Part shown: piece by piece, positions 7,640-17,790 of the stretch
How positions within the stretch are numbered: the first letter of the stretch is position 1
Layout of the letters: every line of letters starts with the position of its first letter
NCBI GenBank assembly: GCA_003220265.1
Contig: QHRW01000116.1
Location: 1 to 64,000, forward strand
Direction: 5' to 3'
DNA: 64,000 bases
From: Candidatus Rokuibacteriota bacterium
Lineage (GTDB): Bacteria; Methylomirabilota; Methylomirabilia; Rokubacteriales; CSP1-6
Program-made: the position numbers and the translations under genes
Notes under the pieces: model-generated
What the model was told of the DNA's origin: nothing
What the model saw: the letters and a program-made list of their open reading frames with translations, nothing else
Database searches by the model: none

Positions 7640-9445
7640 CTACTGCGTCACTTCGTAGAGGATCGCGTGGTACGGCGCCAGCGGGCGCGCGGCGGCGCTG
7701 CCGGCGAAGCGGGCGTCCTCGCTGTCGAGCAGCACGCGCCACTCCGCCGAGGGCGGCGCGAACGGACGCGGCGCATTCGTGAGGTTCGCGACGAGGCGCA
7801 CGCCCGCACCGCCCGCGCCCTGGCGGACCAACGTGAGCACGCTGCCGGTCGCGTCCAGCTCGGCGCGTGCGCGGTCCTTGCCACCGGAGCCCAGCACCGG
7901 ATGGCTGCGCCGCAGCGCCAGCCAGCGGCGATAGTACTCGCGCAGCTCGCGGTGGCGCGGCGCGCCGGCCAGCGAGTGGTTCAGCCGCGAGCGCAGGAAC
8001 GTGGCGGGCTCCGAGGGGTCGGGCACCGCGCCTTCCCAGCCGAAGCTCCTGAACTCCTCCGTGCGTCCCTTGCGCACGGCCTCCACCAGCGCGGGATCGA
8101 GGTGCGAGGTGAAGTACTGGAACGGCGAGGTCTCGCCGTACTCCTCGCCCATGAACAGCAGTGGAAGCGCGGGCGCCGAGAACAGCAGCGCGGCGGCCAC
8201 CTTCACCGCGGCGAAGGGCGCGATGGTGGAGAGCCGTTCGCCGACCGCCCGGTTACCCACCTGGTCGTGGTTCTGCAGGCAGATCGTGAAGCGCTCGCCC
8301 CCGAGATCCGCGCTGGGCGTGCCCCGCGGCCGGGCGAAATATTCCGATGGCTCGCCCTGGAAGGCGAAGCCTTCGGCGATGGCGCGGGCCAGGCCGCGGC
8401 CGCCGGCGAAATCGACGTAGTAGCCGCCCTTCTCGCCCGTCAGCCGCGAGTGGACGGCGTGATGGAAGTCGTCCGACCAGATCGTGTCCAGGCCGAGGCC
8501 CCCCTGCGCCGGCGGCAGGACGATCTTGCGGTCGTTGTCGTGCGACTCGGCCGCGATGTGCACCGGCCGATCGAGCGCCTGCCCTTCCTCGCGTGCGGCA
8601 TCGGCGAGCTCGGTGAGGACATGCACGGGGGACGCGTCGAAGATCGAGTGGATGGCGTCCAGGCGCAGGCCGTCCACATGGAACTCGCGCACCCAGTAGC
8701 GCGCGTTGTCCACGAAGTGCCGGCGTACCCCCTCGGCGTCGGGCCCGTCGAAGTTGATGGCGCTGCCCCATGGGGTTTTATACCGATCGGTGAAATACGG
8801 TCCGAACTCGCCGAGGTAGTTCCCCTCCGGCCCCAGGTGGTTGTAGACGACGTCGAGGAACACGCTCAGCCCCTGGCCGTGGGCGGCGTCCACCAGCCGC
8901 CGCAACCCGCGTGGCCCCCCATAGGTGGACTGCGGCGCATAGAGGTGCGTGCCGTCGTAGCCCCAGTTGCGCGAGCCGGGGAACTCCGCGACCGGCATGA
9001 TCTCGATGGCCGTGATGCCGAGGTCCACCAGCGACGCCAGGTGGGGGATGACCGCCTCGAAGGTCCCGGAGGCCGTGAACGTCCCGACGTGGAGCTCGTA
9101 GAAGACGAGGTCGCCGAGGGCGTGGCCGCGGAAGCCCTGGTCGGTCCACGGGAACCGGCTGGGATCGACGACTGCCGAAGGACCGTGCACGCCCTCGGGC
9201 TGGAAGCGTGAGACCGGATCCGGACGGTAGCGCTCGCCGTCCAGGCGATACTGATAGCGGGTGGCAGCTCCAACACCGGCCAGCGAGCGCTCGAAGACGC
9301 CGTCCTCCCGCCCGGTGAGGGCCTCGGGCTTGCGGCCCTCGATCACGACCTCGACCGATCGGCAGTTCGGCGCCCAGACCCGGAACGTCGCCATCCCCTC
9401 GTGCAGGGTGGCTCCAAGATGAAGGCTTGCGCCCAGCGATTTCAT
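7640..9445 (-). CDS. treZ: malto-oligosyltrehalose trehalohydrolase
   Basis: 601 residues, GH13. It releases trehalose from maltooligosyl-trehalose made by TreY. An N-terminal CBM48-like domain (FRVWAPNCRSVEVVIEG) precedes the TIM barrel. Motifs include DVVYNHLGPEGNY, the nucleophile Asp in GLRLDAIHSI, the Glu in HIAAESHDND and the QNHDQVGNRA loop. ATG 9445 was chosen; a TTG at 9454 lies almost on top of the only purine-rich site. It is transcribed divergently from the glucan cluster across a 64-bp gap, so the promoters are probably shared. Confidence 0.95.
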   Translation of the reverse strand: MKSLGASLHLGATLHEGMATFRVWAPNCRSVEVVIEGRKPEALTGREDGVFERSLAGVGAATRYQYRLDGERYRPDPVSRFQPEGVHGPSAVVDPSRFPWTDQGFRGHALGDLVFYELHVGTFTASGTFEAVIPHLASLVDLGITAIEIMPVAEFPGSRNWGYDGTHLYAPQSTYGGPRGLRRLVDAAHGQGLSVFLDVVYNHLGPEGNYLGEFGPYFTDRYKTPWGSAINFDGPDAEGVRRHFVDNARYWVREFHVDGLRLDAIHSIFDASPVHVLTELADAAREEGQALDRPVHIAAESHDNDRKIVLPPAQGGLGLDTIWSDDFHHAVHSRLTGEKGGYYVDFAGGRGLARAIAEGFAFQGEPSEYFARPRGTPSADLGGERFTICLQNHDQVGNRAVGERLSTIAPFAAVKVAAALLFSAPALPLLFMGEEYGETSPFQYFTSHLDPALVEAVRKGRTEEFRSFGWEGAVPDPSEPATFLRSRLNHSLAGAPRHRELREYYRRWLALRRSHPVLGSGGKDRARAELDATGSVLTLVRQGAGGAGVRLVANLTNAPRPFAPPSAEWRVLLDSEDARFAGSAAARPLAPYHAILYEVTQ

Positions 9446-9509
9446 ACGGTCCAATGACCTTCGGTCAGCACCGGCATAGCGCCCGGCTCGAGGTGAAAGG
9501 GTCCCGCGG

Positions 9510-11201
9510 ATGAGCTACCCGTTCTCACTGGTCCTCCATACCCATCTTCCGATGGTGGTCAATCACGGGCGCTGGCCGCACGGCAGCGACTGGTTGAACG
9601 AGGCTGCCTTCGAGTGTTACCTGCCGCTGCTGGAGACCGCGCATCGTCTCGTCGCCGACGGGATCTCGCCGAAGTGGACCATCAATCTCTCGCCCGTGCT
9701 CACCGAGCAGCTCGCCTCGCCGGAATTCCAGAAGGAGCTCTCCTTCTACTACGAGAACGTGCGCCGCGCGTGCGTGGAGAGTCGCGAGTTCTTCAGCAAG
9801 CTGAACGAGAAGCAGATCGTGGGTCTCACCTACTTCTGGGAAGAGTTCTACGAGCGCATGTGGGAGCTGCACCGCCGCATCGGCGGCGACATCCCCGGCA
9901 CGTTCGCCGAGCTGCAGCGCGGCGGCCACCTCGAGATCATCACGTGCGCGGCCACCCATGGGTATCTGCCGCTCCTCTCGCGCGACGAGTCCATCCACCT
10001 GCAGCTTCGCACGGGGGTGGAGGCGCACAAGCGCCACTTCGGGCGCGCCCCGCGCGGGATCTGGCTGCCCGAGTGCGCCTACCGGCCGCGCTACGAGTGG
10101 ACGGCGCCGACCGGGCCCGAGCGCGGGCGCGATCGGCGCATGCGCCCGGGCATCGAGGAGATGCTGGCCCAGCACAACCTCGAGTACTTCGTGGCCGACT
10201 CGCATCTGGTGGCGGCCGGCGAGCCGGTCTTCCTCTACCGCGACTACATCCCGATGCGCCTCGAGATGAGCCAGGAGCCGGCGCCGATGCCCTCCTCCAC
10301 GCCGCGCTCGCCCTACCATCCCTACCGGGTGGCCTCCCGCGGCGGCACCGGGACCGCCACCGCGTTCATCCGCGACCCGCGCTCCACGCTGCAGGTGTGG
10401 AGCCGCGATCACGGCTATCCGGGCGAGTTCCACTACCTGGAGTTCCACAAGAAGCACTTCCCGGGGGGCTTGCGCTTCTGGCGCATCAGCGACTCCTCGG
10501 GAGACCTCGGCCGCAAGCAGGTCTACGATCCCAAGATCGCCGCCGAGAAGGTCGGCCTGCAAGCGAGCCACTTCGTCGGCGTCGTCAAGGAGACGATCGA
10601 CGCCAACCGGGACAGCATCGGCGCGCTCGTGTGCTCGCCGTACGACTCCGAGCTGTTCGGCCACTGGTGGTTCGAGGGGCCGATGTGGCTCGAGCACGTC
10701 GCGCGCGAGATGCACCGGGCGGGCGTGCAGCCGATGACGCTGGGCGAGTCGATGAAGGCCGTGCAGCCGCAAGGCCCGCTGACCCTGCCGGAAGGCTCGT
10801 GGGGCGAGGGCGGCGATCACCGCGTGTGGCTCAACCGCGACACCGAGTGGACGTGGGACCGCGTCTACTCGGCCGAGCACGAGTGGGTCGAGCACCTGCG
10901 CCAGGGCGACGGCGGCAACGCCGAGCTCAAGCGCCTGCTCAACCAGGTCTCGCGCGAGCTGCTGCTGCTGCAGTCCTCCGACTGGCAGTTCCTCATCACC
11001 ACCGGCGCCGCCCGCGACTACGCCGAGCGGCGGGTGGCCGAGCACTACGCGGAGTTCAAGCGGCTGAGCGAGATGGCCAACACGCTGCGCGGCGGCGAGC
11101 CGCTGTCCATCGAGGCCGCCGACACGCTGCGACGCCTCGAGCGCGAGGACTTCGTCTTCCCCGACCTCGACATCGCCTGGGCGCAGCCGCCGAAGTCCTG
11201 A
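9510..11201 (+). CDS. GH57 1,4-alpha-glucan branching enzyme
   Basis: 563 residues, a GH57 branching enzyme of the TTHA1902/Thermococcus type that makes alpha-1,6 branches in glucan. Motif 1 is LVLHTHLPMV. The nucleophile is E188 in GIWLPECAYRP, and the acid/base is D379 in CSPYDSELFGHWWFEG. The C-terminal region carries LPEGSWGEGGDHRVWLN and LLLLQSSDW, typical of this subfamily. It is first in the plus-strand cluster and its TGA is immediately followed by the glgC ATG. It probably substitutes for GlgB, of which there is none in the window. Confidence 0.93.
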   Translation: MSYPFSLVLHTHLPMVVNHGRWPHGSDWLNEAAFECYLPLLETAHRLVADGISPKWTINLSPVLTEQLASPEFQKELSFYYENVRRACVESREFFSKLNEKQIVGLTYFWEEFYERMWELHRRIGGDIPGTFAELQRGGHLEIITCAATHGYLPLLSRDESIHLQLRTGVEAHKRHFGRAPRGIWLPECAYRPRYEWTAPTGPERGRDRRMRPGIEEMLAQHNLEYFVADSHLVAAGEPVFLYRDYIPMRLEMSQEPAPMPSSTPRSPYHPYRVASRGGTGTATAFIRDPRSTLQVWSRDHGYPGEFHYLEFHKKHFPGGLRFWRISDSSGDLGRKQVYDPKIAAEKVGLQASHFVGVVKETIDANRDSIGALVCSPYDSELFGHWWFEGPMWLEHVAREMHRAGVQPMTLGESMKAVQPQGPLTLPEGSWGEGGDHRVWLNRDTEWTWDRVYSAEHEWVEHLRQGDGGNAELKRLLNQVSRELLLLQSSDWQFLITTGAARDYAERRVAEHYAEFKRLSEMANTLRGGEPLSIEAADTLRRLEREDFVFPDLDIAWAQPPKS

Positions 11202-12446
11202 ATGGCCCGACGGCGAGCGCGCGTCCTCGGCATGATCATGGCGGGCGGCAAGGGCGAGCGCCTGCACCCGCTGACGCGCGACCGCTCCAAGCCGTCCGTG
11301 CCCTTCGGCGGCCGCTATCGCATCGTCGACTTCGTGCTGTCGAACTTCGTGAACTCCGAGATGGCCGCCCTCTACGTGCTCGTCCAGTACAAGTCGCAAT
11401 CGCTGATCGAGCACCTGCGCCAGGCCTGGCGGACGTCCGGAATTCTCCCCGACTACTTCATCACCGTCGTGCCTCCCCAGATGCGCTTCGGCCCCGCCTG
11501 GTATCGCGGCACCGCGGATGCCGTGCTGCAGAACCTCAACGTCGTGGACGACTTCAATCCCGACATCGTGGCCATCTTCGGCGCCGACCACGTCTACCGG
11601 ATGGACATCAACCAGATGCTGGTCTTCCACGAGGAGTCGGGCGCCGACGTCACGGTGGCCGCGCGGCCGGTGCCCCGGCGCGAGGCCACGCAGTTCGGCG
11701 TGCTGGAGATCGACCGCACCGGGCGCGTGGTGAACTTCGAGGAGAAGCCGGCGCGGCCCAAGGCCATGCCCACCGATCCCGAGCGCTGCCTGGTCTCCAT
11801 GGGCAACTACCTCTTCTCGCGTCAGGCGCTGACCGACGCCCTGCTGGCGGATGCGCGCCGCTCGACCGATCACGACTTCGGGCGCTCGATCATCCCCGAG
11901 CTGGTGCCGACCGGGCGCGTGTACGCCTACGACTTCCAGGCCAACGAGGTGCCCGGCGTGAAGCCCTACGAGGAGCACGGCTACTGGCGCGACGTGGGCA
12001 CGGTGCAGGCGTACTGGGACGCCCACATGGACCTGCTGGGCGAGTCGCCGCGCTTCGACCTCGACAACCGCTACTGGCCGATCCGCACCGGGCAGCACCC
12101 GGGCCCGCCGGCTCGCTTCATCGGCGGCGAGGTGGACAACGTGCACATCGGCGAGGCCTCGCTGGTCAAGCGCGCCACCATCCGCAACTCGATCCTGGGC
12201 CGCTCGGTCTGGGTCAACGAGGGCGCGACCATCGAGGACTCGATCGTCATGGACCACACCACGGTCGGCAAGGGCGCGCGCCTCAAGCGCGCCATCGTCG
12301 ACCGGTTCAACATCATCCCGGCCGACAGTGAGATCGGCGTAGACCCGGTGATCGACCGGCGGCGACACTACGTCGATCCGTCCGGCATCGTCGTGGTTCC
12401 CAGGGGCGGACGCCGCGAGTTCCTGCTGGGGCTGGAGGAATTCTAA
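11202..12446 (+). CDS. glgC: glucose-1-phosphate adenylyltransferase
   Basis: 414 residues. It makes ADP-glucose from ATP and glucose-1-phosphate. The nucleotidyltransferase signature MAGGKGERLHPLT is near residue 14, followed by RSKPSVPFGG. Typical GlgC segments such as WYRGTADAVLQNL, FGADHVYRMD, VNFEEKPARP and YWRDVGTV follow, then a left-handed beta-helix C-terminus with hexapeptide-like repeats (VNEGATIEDSIVMDHTTVG). Zero-gap with the branching enzyme gene implies one transcript. ADP-glucose here can feed TreT-type or GlgE-linked routes, since no glgA is present. Confidence 0.97.
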   Translation: MARRRARVLGMIMAGGKGERLHPLTRDRSKPSVPFGGRYRIVDFVLSNFVNSEMAALYVLVQYKSQSLIEHLRQAWRTSGILPDYFITVVPPQMRFGPAWYRGTADAVLQNLNVVDDFNPDIVAIFGADHVYRMDINQMLVFHEESGADVTVAARPVPRREATQFGVLEIDRTGRVVNFEEKPARPKAMPTDPERCLVSMGNYLFSRQALTDALLADARRSTDHDFGRSIIPELVPTGRVYAYDFQANEVPGVKPYEEHGYWRDVGTVQAYWDAHMDLLGESPRFDLDNRYWPIRTGQHPGPPARFIGGEVDNVHIGEASLVKRATIRNSILGRSVWVNEGATIEDSIVMDHTTVGKGARLKRAIVDRFNIIPADSEIGVDPVIDRRRHYVDPSGIVVVPRGGRREFLLGLEEF

Positions 12447-12460
12447 GGGAGCCGCCGGCC

Positions 12461-14854
12461 GTGCCCGCCCCGCGCGCGATCGTCATCCACGGGCACTTCT
12501 ACCAGCCTCCGCGCGAGAACCCCTGGCTGGAGGCCGTCGAGGTCCAGGACTCGGCCGCGCCCTTCCACGACTGGAACGAGCGCATCACCGCCGAGTGCTA
12601 CGCGCCCAGCACGGCGGCGCGCCGCGTGGACGAGGCCAACGTCATCCTCGACATCGTGAACAACTTCGAGGGGATCTCGTTCAACATCGGGCCCACGCTC
12701 TTCGCCTGGCTCGCCCGCCAGGCCCCGGGCGTCTATCGCAAGATCCTGGAAGCCGACCGCGCCAGCGTGGCGGCACGCGGCCACGGCAACGCCATCGCGC
12801 AGGTCTACAACCACCAGATCATGCCGCTCGCCACGCGGGCCGACAAGGTGACGCAGGTGCGCTGGGGGCTCGAGGATTTTCGCCAGCGTTTCGGCCGCGA
12901 GGCGGAAGGCATGTGGCTGCCGGAGACGGCGGCCGACGACGAGACGCTGGAGGTGCTGGCCGAGGAGGGAGTGCGCTTCACGGTCCTCGCCCCGGGCCAG
13001 GCGTGGCGGGTGCGGCCGCTGGAGGGCGGGCCCTGGGACGAGGTCCACGACGCGATCGATCCGAGCCGCCCCTATCTCTGGCACGGGCCCCGCGGCCTGT
13101 CGCTGGCCCTCTTCTTCTACGACGGCCCCATCTCGCGCGCGATCGCCTTCGAGAATATTTTGCAGGGGTCCGAGAAGTTCGTGGCCCGGCTGCGGGCGGG
13201 CTTCTCGCCGGAGCGCGACAGGCCCCAGCTCGTCCACTGTGCAACGGACGGCGAGTCCTACGGCCACCACAGCCGGTTCGGCGAGATGGCCTTGGCCGCC
13301 GCCTTGCAACAGCTCAGCAAGGACGAGAGCGTGACGCTGACCAACTACGGCGCCTTCCTGGCCGCGTATCCGCCGACGCACGAGGCGCAGATCCACCAGG
13401 CCACCTCCTGGTCGTGCGCCCATGGGGTCGAGCGCTGGCGTACGGACTGCGGCTGCCGCGTGCGCGCCGACTGGCACCAGCGCTGGCGGGCGCCGCTGCG
13501 CGAGGCGCTCGACTGGCTGCGCGACCAGGCCGACGCGCTCTACGAGGCGCGGGCCGGCGCGCTCTTCAAGGACGCGTGGGACGCGCGCGATCAATACGTG
13601 CAGGTGATCCTCGACCGCCGCCGCGAGCGCCTCGACCGCTTCCTGGCCGCCCACCTGCGGGTGCCGGCCGATCCGGCCGTGCGCATGGAGGCGCGCCGGC
13701 TGCTGGAGCTGCAGCGCAATCGCCTGCTCATGTACACCTCGTGCGGCTGGTTCTTCGACGAGATCTCCGGCATCGAGCCGGTGCAGATCCTCCGCTACGC
13801 GGCGATGACGCTGCAGTACCTGCACGACCTCGGCGGTGGCCACCTGGAGCCCGAGTTCCAGCGCAAGCTGGCCTCGGCGCCCAGCAACGTCCCCGTCTTC
13901 GGCGACGGCGCCGAGGTTTATCGGCGCCTGGTGGCGCCGGCCGTCGTCGATCTGCGCCGCGTGGTCGCCCACTACGCGATCACCGGCCTCATCGACGACC
14001 TGCCCGACGACGCCGTCGTGTACGCCTATCACGTACGCCGGCTCGACGAGGCGCGCGCCGCCTACGGCCCCACCACGCTGCGGATCGGGCACGTGCAGGT
14101 CGAGTCGGACGTGACCGGCGAGACGCGGGAAGCGGCCTACGCGCTGCTGCACTTCGGCGGCCACGATTTCTCCTGCGCGCTGCAGGCGTGGGAGAGCCGG
14201 GCCGCCTACGAGCGCATGAAGGACGACCTGCTCGAGCGCTATGCCCGCTACTCGCTGGCCGACATGGTGCGCGGCATCGACGAGTACTTCCGCGGCGAGG
14301 CCTTCGGGCTGCCGCACCTCTTCCTCGAGGAGCGCCGCCGCGTACTGGCCCGCGTGATCGCCTCCGTGCTGGACAAGCACGAGACCACGTACCGGGGCAT
14401 CTGGGAGGAGAACCGCAAGCTCGTCCGCTACCTGCGCCAGGCCGACGCGCCCATTCCCGACGCGCTGGCCATCGTGGCCCGCCACGTCCTCGAGCAGGAG
14501 GCGCTCGCCGAGCTGGCCGACGTCGATCGCACCGGCGCGCTGTCGGAGCCGTTGCTGGAGACGCTCGCCGAGGCCAGTGCGCTCGGCCTCACGCTCGATC
14601 TCCTGCCCGCGAAGCCCCAGCTCCAGGCCGCCGTCGATCGCGCGCTCGACGCCGTGGCCGCCGATCCCAGCGCCGAGCGCGTGGCCGCGGCCGGCCGGCT
14701 CATCACGGACGCGCGCACGCTGGGGCTGCGCTTCGGGCTGTGGGCCACGCAGAACCGCTTCTTCGAGATCTGGCGCGACCGGCGCGAGGCGCGGCCGCGG
14801 CTGGCGCCGCTGGGCGCGGCGCTGGGCTTCAAGCTCGTGGGGGAGGGGCCGTGA
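12461..14854 (+). CDS. GH57 family protein with DUF3536
   Basis: 797 residues, GTG start. The N-terminal GH57-type domain begins VIHGHFYQPPRENPW and contains the motif GMWLPETAADDETL, with the candidate nucleophile Glu, and HCATDGESYGHH. The C-terminal half matches the DUF3536 architecture, which accompanies GH57 domains in alpha-glucan clusters. Substrate is not established for the family; an alpha-glucan hydrolase or transferase is likely from context. Its stop shares one base with the treY ATG (TGATG). Confidence 0.82.
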   Translation: MPAPRAIVIHGHFYQPPRENPWLEAVEVQDSAAPFHDWNERITAECYAPSTAARRVDEANVILDIVNNFEGISFNIGPTLFAWLARQAPGVYRKILEADRASVAARGHGNAIAQVYNHQIMPLATRADKVTQVRWGLEDFRQRFGREAEGMWLPETAADDETLEVLAEEGVRFTVLAPGQAWRVRPLEGGPWDEVHDAIDPSRPYLWHGPRGLSLALFFYDGPISRAIAFENILQGSEKFVARLRAGFSPERDRPQLVHCATDGESYGHHSRFGEMALAAALQQLSKDESVTLTNYGAFLAAYPPTHEAQIHQATSWSCAHGVERWRTDCGCRVRADWHQRWRAPLREALDWLRDQADALYEARAGALFKDAWDARDQYVQVILDRRRERLDRFLAAHLRVPADPAVRMEARRLLELQRNRLLMYTSCGWFFDEISGIEPVQILRYAAMTLQYLHDLGGGHLEPEFQRKLASAPSNVPVFGDGAEVYRRLVAPAVVDLRRVVAHYAITGLIDDLPDDAVVYAYHVRRLDEARAAYGPTTLRIGHVQVESDVTGETREAAYALLHFGGHDFSCALQAWESRAAYERMKDDLLERYARYSLADMVRGIDEYFRGEAFGLPHLFLEERRRVLARVIASVLDKHETTYRGIWEENRKLVRYLRQADAPIPDALAIVARHVLEQEALAELADVDRTGALSEPLLETLAEASALGLTLDLLPAKPQLQAAVDRALDAVAADPSAERVAAAGRLITDARTLGLRFGLWATQNRFFEIWRDRREARPRLAPLGAALGFKLVGEGP

Positions 14855-17790
14855 TGCGTGTGCCGCTGGCCACCTATCGCCTGCAGCTCGCCCCCCATCT
14901 GACGTTCGACGACGCCGCGCAGGTGCTGCCCTACCTGCACGCGCTCGGCGTGAGCGACGCCTACCCCTCGCCGTTCTTCGAGACGTCGACGCCGAACAGC
15001 CACGGCTACGACGTGAGCGATCACAATCGCCTGCGCGAGGAGCTGGGCGGCGAGCCGGCCTTCCGCCGCTTCGCGGCGGCGCTGCGCGAGCAGGACATGG
15101 GCCTGCTGATCGACCTCGTCCCCAATCACATGGGTATCGCGCACAACCGCAACGCGCGCTGGCGCGAGGTGCTGGAGAACGGGCCCGCCTCGCCGGCCGC
15201 CGTGTACTTCGACATCGACTGGGCGCCGGTGAAGCAGGAGCTGGCCGGCAAGGTGCTGCTGCCGATCCTCGGCGACACCTACGGCACCGCGCTCGACTCC
15301 GGCCAGCTCGCGCTCACGCTCGAGAACGGCGGCTTCAGCGTCCGCTACTACGAGACGGTGCTGCCGGTGGCGCCGCGCTCGTGGGGGCGCGTCCTGGGCC
15401 TGCGCCTGGGCGAGCTGCAGGCCACGCTGGGCGCCGAGCATCCCGACCTGATCGAGCTCAAGGGGCTGATCACGTGGTTCACGACGATCCCGCCGCACCA
15501 CGAGACCGATCCCGAGCTGCTGGCCGCGCGCCGGCGCGAGATCGACATCGGGCGCAAGCGCCTGGCCGCGCTGCTCGACCACGCGCCGGCCGTGCGCGCC
15601 TTCGTCGAGGACAACGTGCGCGCGTTCAACGGCACGCCCGGCGACCCGCGCAGCTTCGACCTGCTCGACGAGCTGCTCGACGACCAGGCCTATCGCGTGG
15701 CGTTCTGGCGGGTGGCGGGCGAGGAGATCAACTACCGGCGCTTCTTCGACATCAACGAGCTGGCCGCCATCCGCGTGGAGGAGCCCGAGGTCTTCGCCGA
15801 GACGCACCGCCTGGTCTTCCGCCTGGTCGGGGAAGGCATCGTGACCGGCCTGCGCGTCGATCACCCCGACGGGCTCTACGAGCCCGCCGAGTACTTCCAG
15901 CGCTTGCAGCGCGGCTGCGCGCGCGCGCTCGGACGCGCGCCCGACGCCGGCGAGTTCTACGTGGTGGCCGAGAAGATCCTGGCGCCCGGCGAGCACCTGC
16001 CCGAGGGCTGGGCCACGGCCGGCACCACCGGCTACGAGTTCCTCAACCTCGTCAACGGGATCTTCGTCGACCGCGCGCAGGCACGCGCGATGGAGCAGGT
16101 GTACGCGCGGCTCATCAAGGTGCGGCCGCCCTTCTCGGAGATCGTCTACGAGTGCAAGCGGCTCATCATGGAGACCTCGATGGCCTCCGAGCTGAACATG
16201 CTCGGCCACCGGCTCAACCGCATCTCGGAGAAGCACCGCGACTCGCGCGACTTCACGCTGCGCAGCCTGACCATCGCCCTGCGCGAGATCATCGCCGCCT
16301 TCCCCGTCTACCGCACCTACGCGGGCGATGACCCCGGATCGACGCCCGAACGTCGGGCGCCGGAGGCCACCGAAGGCGCCCCGACGGCGTACATAACAGA
16401 CCGAGATCGCGAGTACGTCGCGCACGCGGTCGCCCACGCCAAGCGGCGCACGCCGGCCATGAACGAGACGATCTACGACTGGGTGCACGACGTCCTCACG
16501 CTGCGCGTCCCCGACTGGGCGACCCAGGCCGACCGCCAGGAGCGCCTCGACTTCGTCCGCCGCTTCCAGCAGATCACCGGGCCCGTCACCGCCAAGGGCT
16601 ACGAGGACACCGTCCTCTACCGGTTCAACCGGCTGGTCTCGCTCAACGAGGTGGGCGGCGATCCGAGCCGCTTCGGAACCTCGCTGGCCGAGTTCCACGC
16701 CGAGAACGTGGAGCGCCGCCGCCGCTCGCCGCACGCGCTCTCGGCCACCGCCACCCACGACACCAAGCGTGGCGAGGACGTGCGCACGCGCATCAGCGTG
16801 CTCTCCGAGATCCCGACCGAGTGGCGGGCCCGCGTGCTGGCCTGGCAGCGGCTCAACCGCGCGCACCGCACGATGGTGGACGGCGTGGCCGCGCCCGGCG
16901 TCAACACCGAGTACCTGATCTACCAGACGCTGGTCGGCGCCTGGCCCATCGACGCCGAGCGGCTGAAGGCCTACCTGCTGAAGGCGCTGCGCGAGGCGAA
17001 GGTGCACACCTCGTGGATCAATCCGAACGCGCGCTACGACGAGGCGATCGCGAAGTTCGCCGAGGCCATCCTCGACCCCGCGCGCTCGGCCGCCTTCCTC
17101 GACGACTTCGCGCCCTTCCAGGCGCGCGTGGCCCACTTCGGCGCGCTGTCGTCGCTGGCCCAGGTGCTGGTCAAGATCACCGCGCCCGGCGTCCCCGACT
17201 TCTACCAGGGCACCGAGTTGTGGGACCTGAGCCTCGTCGATCCCGACAACCGCCGCCCCGTCGACTGGGCGCTGCGCGCCCGCATGCTGGAGGAGCTGAC
17301 CGCGGCCATCGCCGGCGCCGCCGACCGCGCCGCGCTCGCCCACGAGCTGGTGAAGACGAGCCTCGCCCGAGAGCTCGTGAAGAATAAGGACGACGGACGG
17401 GTGAAGCTCTACCTCATCCGCGAGGCCTTGGCCTTCCGCCACGCCCACCGCGCGCTGTTCGATGCGGGCGAGTACCGCCCGCTGGAAGCCCGCGGCGTGT
17501 GGGCCGAGCACGTGTGCGCCTTCGCGCGCGTCCACGGTGACGAGGTCGCGATCACCGTGATCCCGCGCCTGCTCGCGCGACGCGGCGCCGACGCGCTGCC
17601 GCTCGGCGCGGAGTACTGGGCGGACACGTGGGTGGAGCTGCCGCGCGAGCTGGCCGGGCGCTTCGTCAACGTGCTGACCGGCGAGCCGGTGGAGAGCACG
17701 CAGGCCGGCGACTCCGCGGCCCTGCCGGCGGCGGGCGCGCTCTCGGCGTTCCCGGCCGCGCTGCTCGAGCGGCAGGGGGGCCGGCCGTGA
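14854..17790 (+). CDS. treY: maltooligosyl trehalose synthase
   Basis: 978 residues, GH13. It isomerises the reducing-end linkage of maltodextrin to alpha,alpha-1,1. The start MRVPLATYRLQL is typical. Motifs: LIDLVPNHMGIA, GLRVDHPDGLYEP (nucleophile Asp), FYVVAEKILAPGE (acid/base Glu), SATATHDTKRGEDVR and DFYQGTELWDLSL. ATG 14854 overlaps the upstream stop. A stretch of about 20 residues just before the conserved TDRDREYV, rich in Pro/Glu/Ala/Arg, is encoded by nested palindromes (16343-16381) and looks like an in-frame insertion in a loop. Confidence 0.96.
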   Translation: MRVPLATYRLQLAPHLTFDDAAQVLPYLHALGVSDAYPSPFFETSTPNSHGYDVSDHNRLREELGGEPAFRRFAAALREQDMGLLIDLVPNHMGIAHNRNARWREVLENGPASPAAVYFDIDWAPVKQELAGKVLLPILGDTYGTALDSGQLALTLENGGFSVRYYETVLPVAPRSWGRVLGLRLGELQATLGAEHPDLIELKGLITWFTTIPPHHETDPELLAARRREIDIGRKRLAALLDHAPAVRAFVEDNVRAFNGTPGDPRSFDLLDELLDDQAYRVAFWRVAGEEINYRRFFDINELAAIRVEEPEVFAETHRLVFRLVGEGIVTGLRVDHPDGLYEPAEYFQRLQRGCARALGRAPDAGEFYVVAEKILAPGEHLPEGWATAGTTGYEFLNLVNGIFVDRAQARAMEQVYARLIKVRPPFSEIVYECKRLIMETSMASELNMLGHRLNRISEKHRDSRDFTLRSLTIALREIIAAFPVYRTYAGDDPGSTPERRAPEATEGAPTAYITDRDREYVAHAVAHAKRRTPAMNETIYDWVHDVLTLRVPDWATQADRQERLDFVRRFQQITGPVTAKGYEDTVLYRFNRLVSLNEVGGDPSRFGTSLAEFHAENVERRRRSPHALSATATHDTKRGEDVRTRISVLSEIPTEWRARVLAWQRLNRAHRTMVDGVAAPGVNTEYLIYQTLVGAWPIDAERLKAYLLKALREAKVHTSWINPNARYDEAIAKFAEAILDPARSAAFLDDFAPFQARVAHFGALSSLAQVLVKITAPGVPDFYQGTELWDLSLVDPDNRRPVDWALRARMLEELTAAIAGAADRAALAHELVKTSLARELVKNKDDGRVKLYLIREALAFRHAHRALFDAGEYRPLEARGVWAEHVCAFARVHGDEVAITVIPRLLARRGADALPLGAEYWADTWVELPRELAGRFVNVLTGEPVESTQAGDSAALPAAGALSAFPAALLERQGGRP
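16343..16381. repeat. nested palindromes inside treY
   Basis: Two overlapping inverted repeats: CGCCCGA/TCGGGCG (16343-16349, 16353-16359) and GGGCGCC/GGCGCCC (16355-16361, 16375-16381). They fall in a poorly conserved coding stretch and preserve the frame, like the REP- or RPE-type palindromes that can sit inside genes. Confidence 0.55.

Noticed and set aside
9525..12368. 947-codon minus-strand open frame opposite the branching enzyme and glgC genes
   Set aside because: High GC makes long antisense frames common; the sequence is His/Arg/Val-rich with no domain, and the plus-strand frames are clear enzymes.
14428..17535. 1035-codon minus-strand frame opposite treY
   Set aside because: Shadow of treY: no recognisable motif and a low-complexity composition typical of antisense frames.
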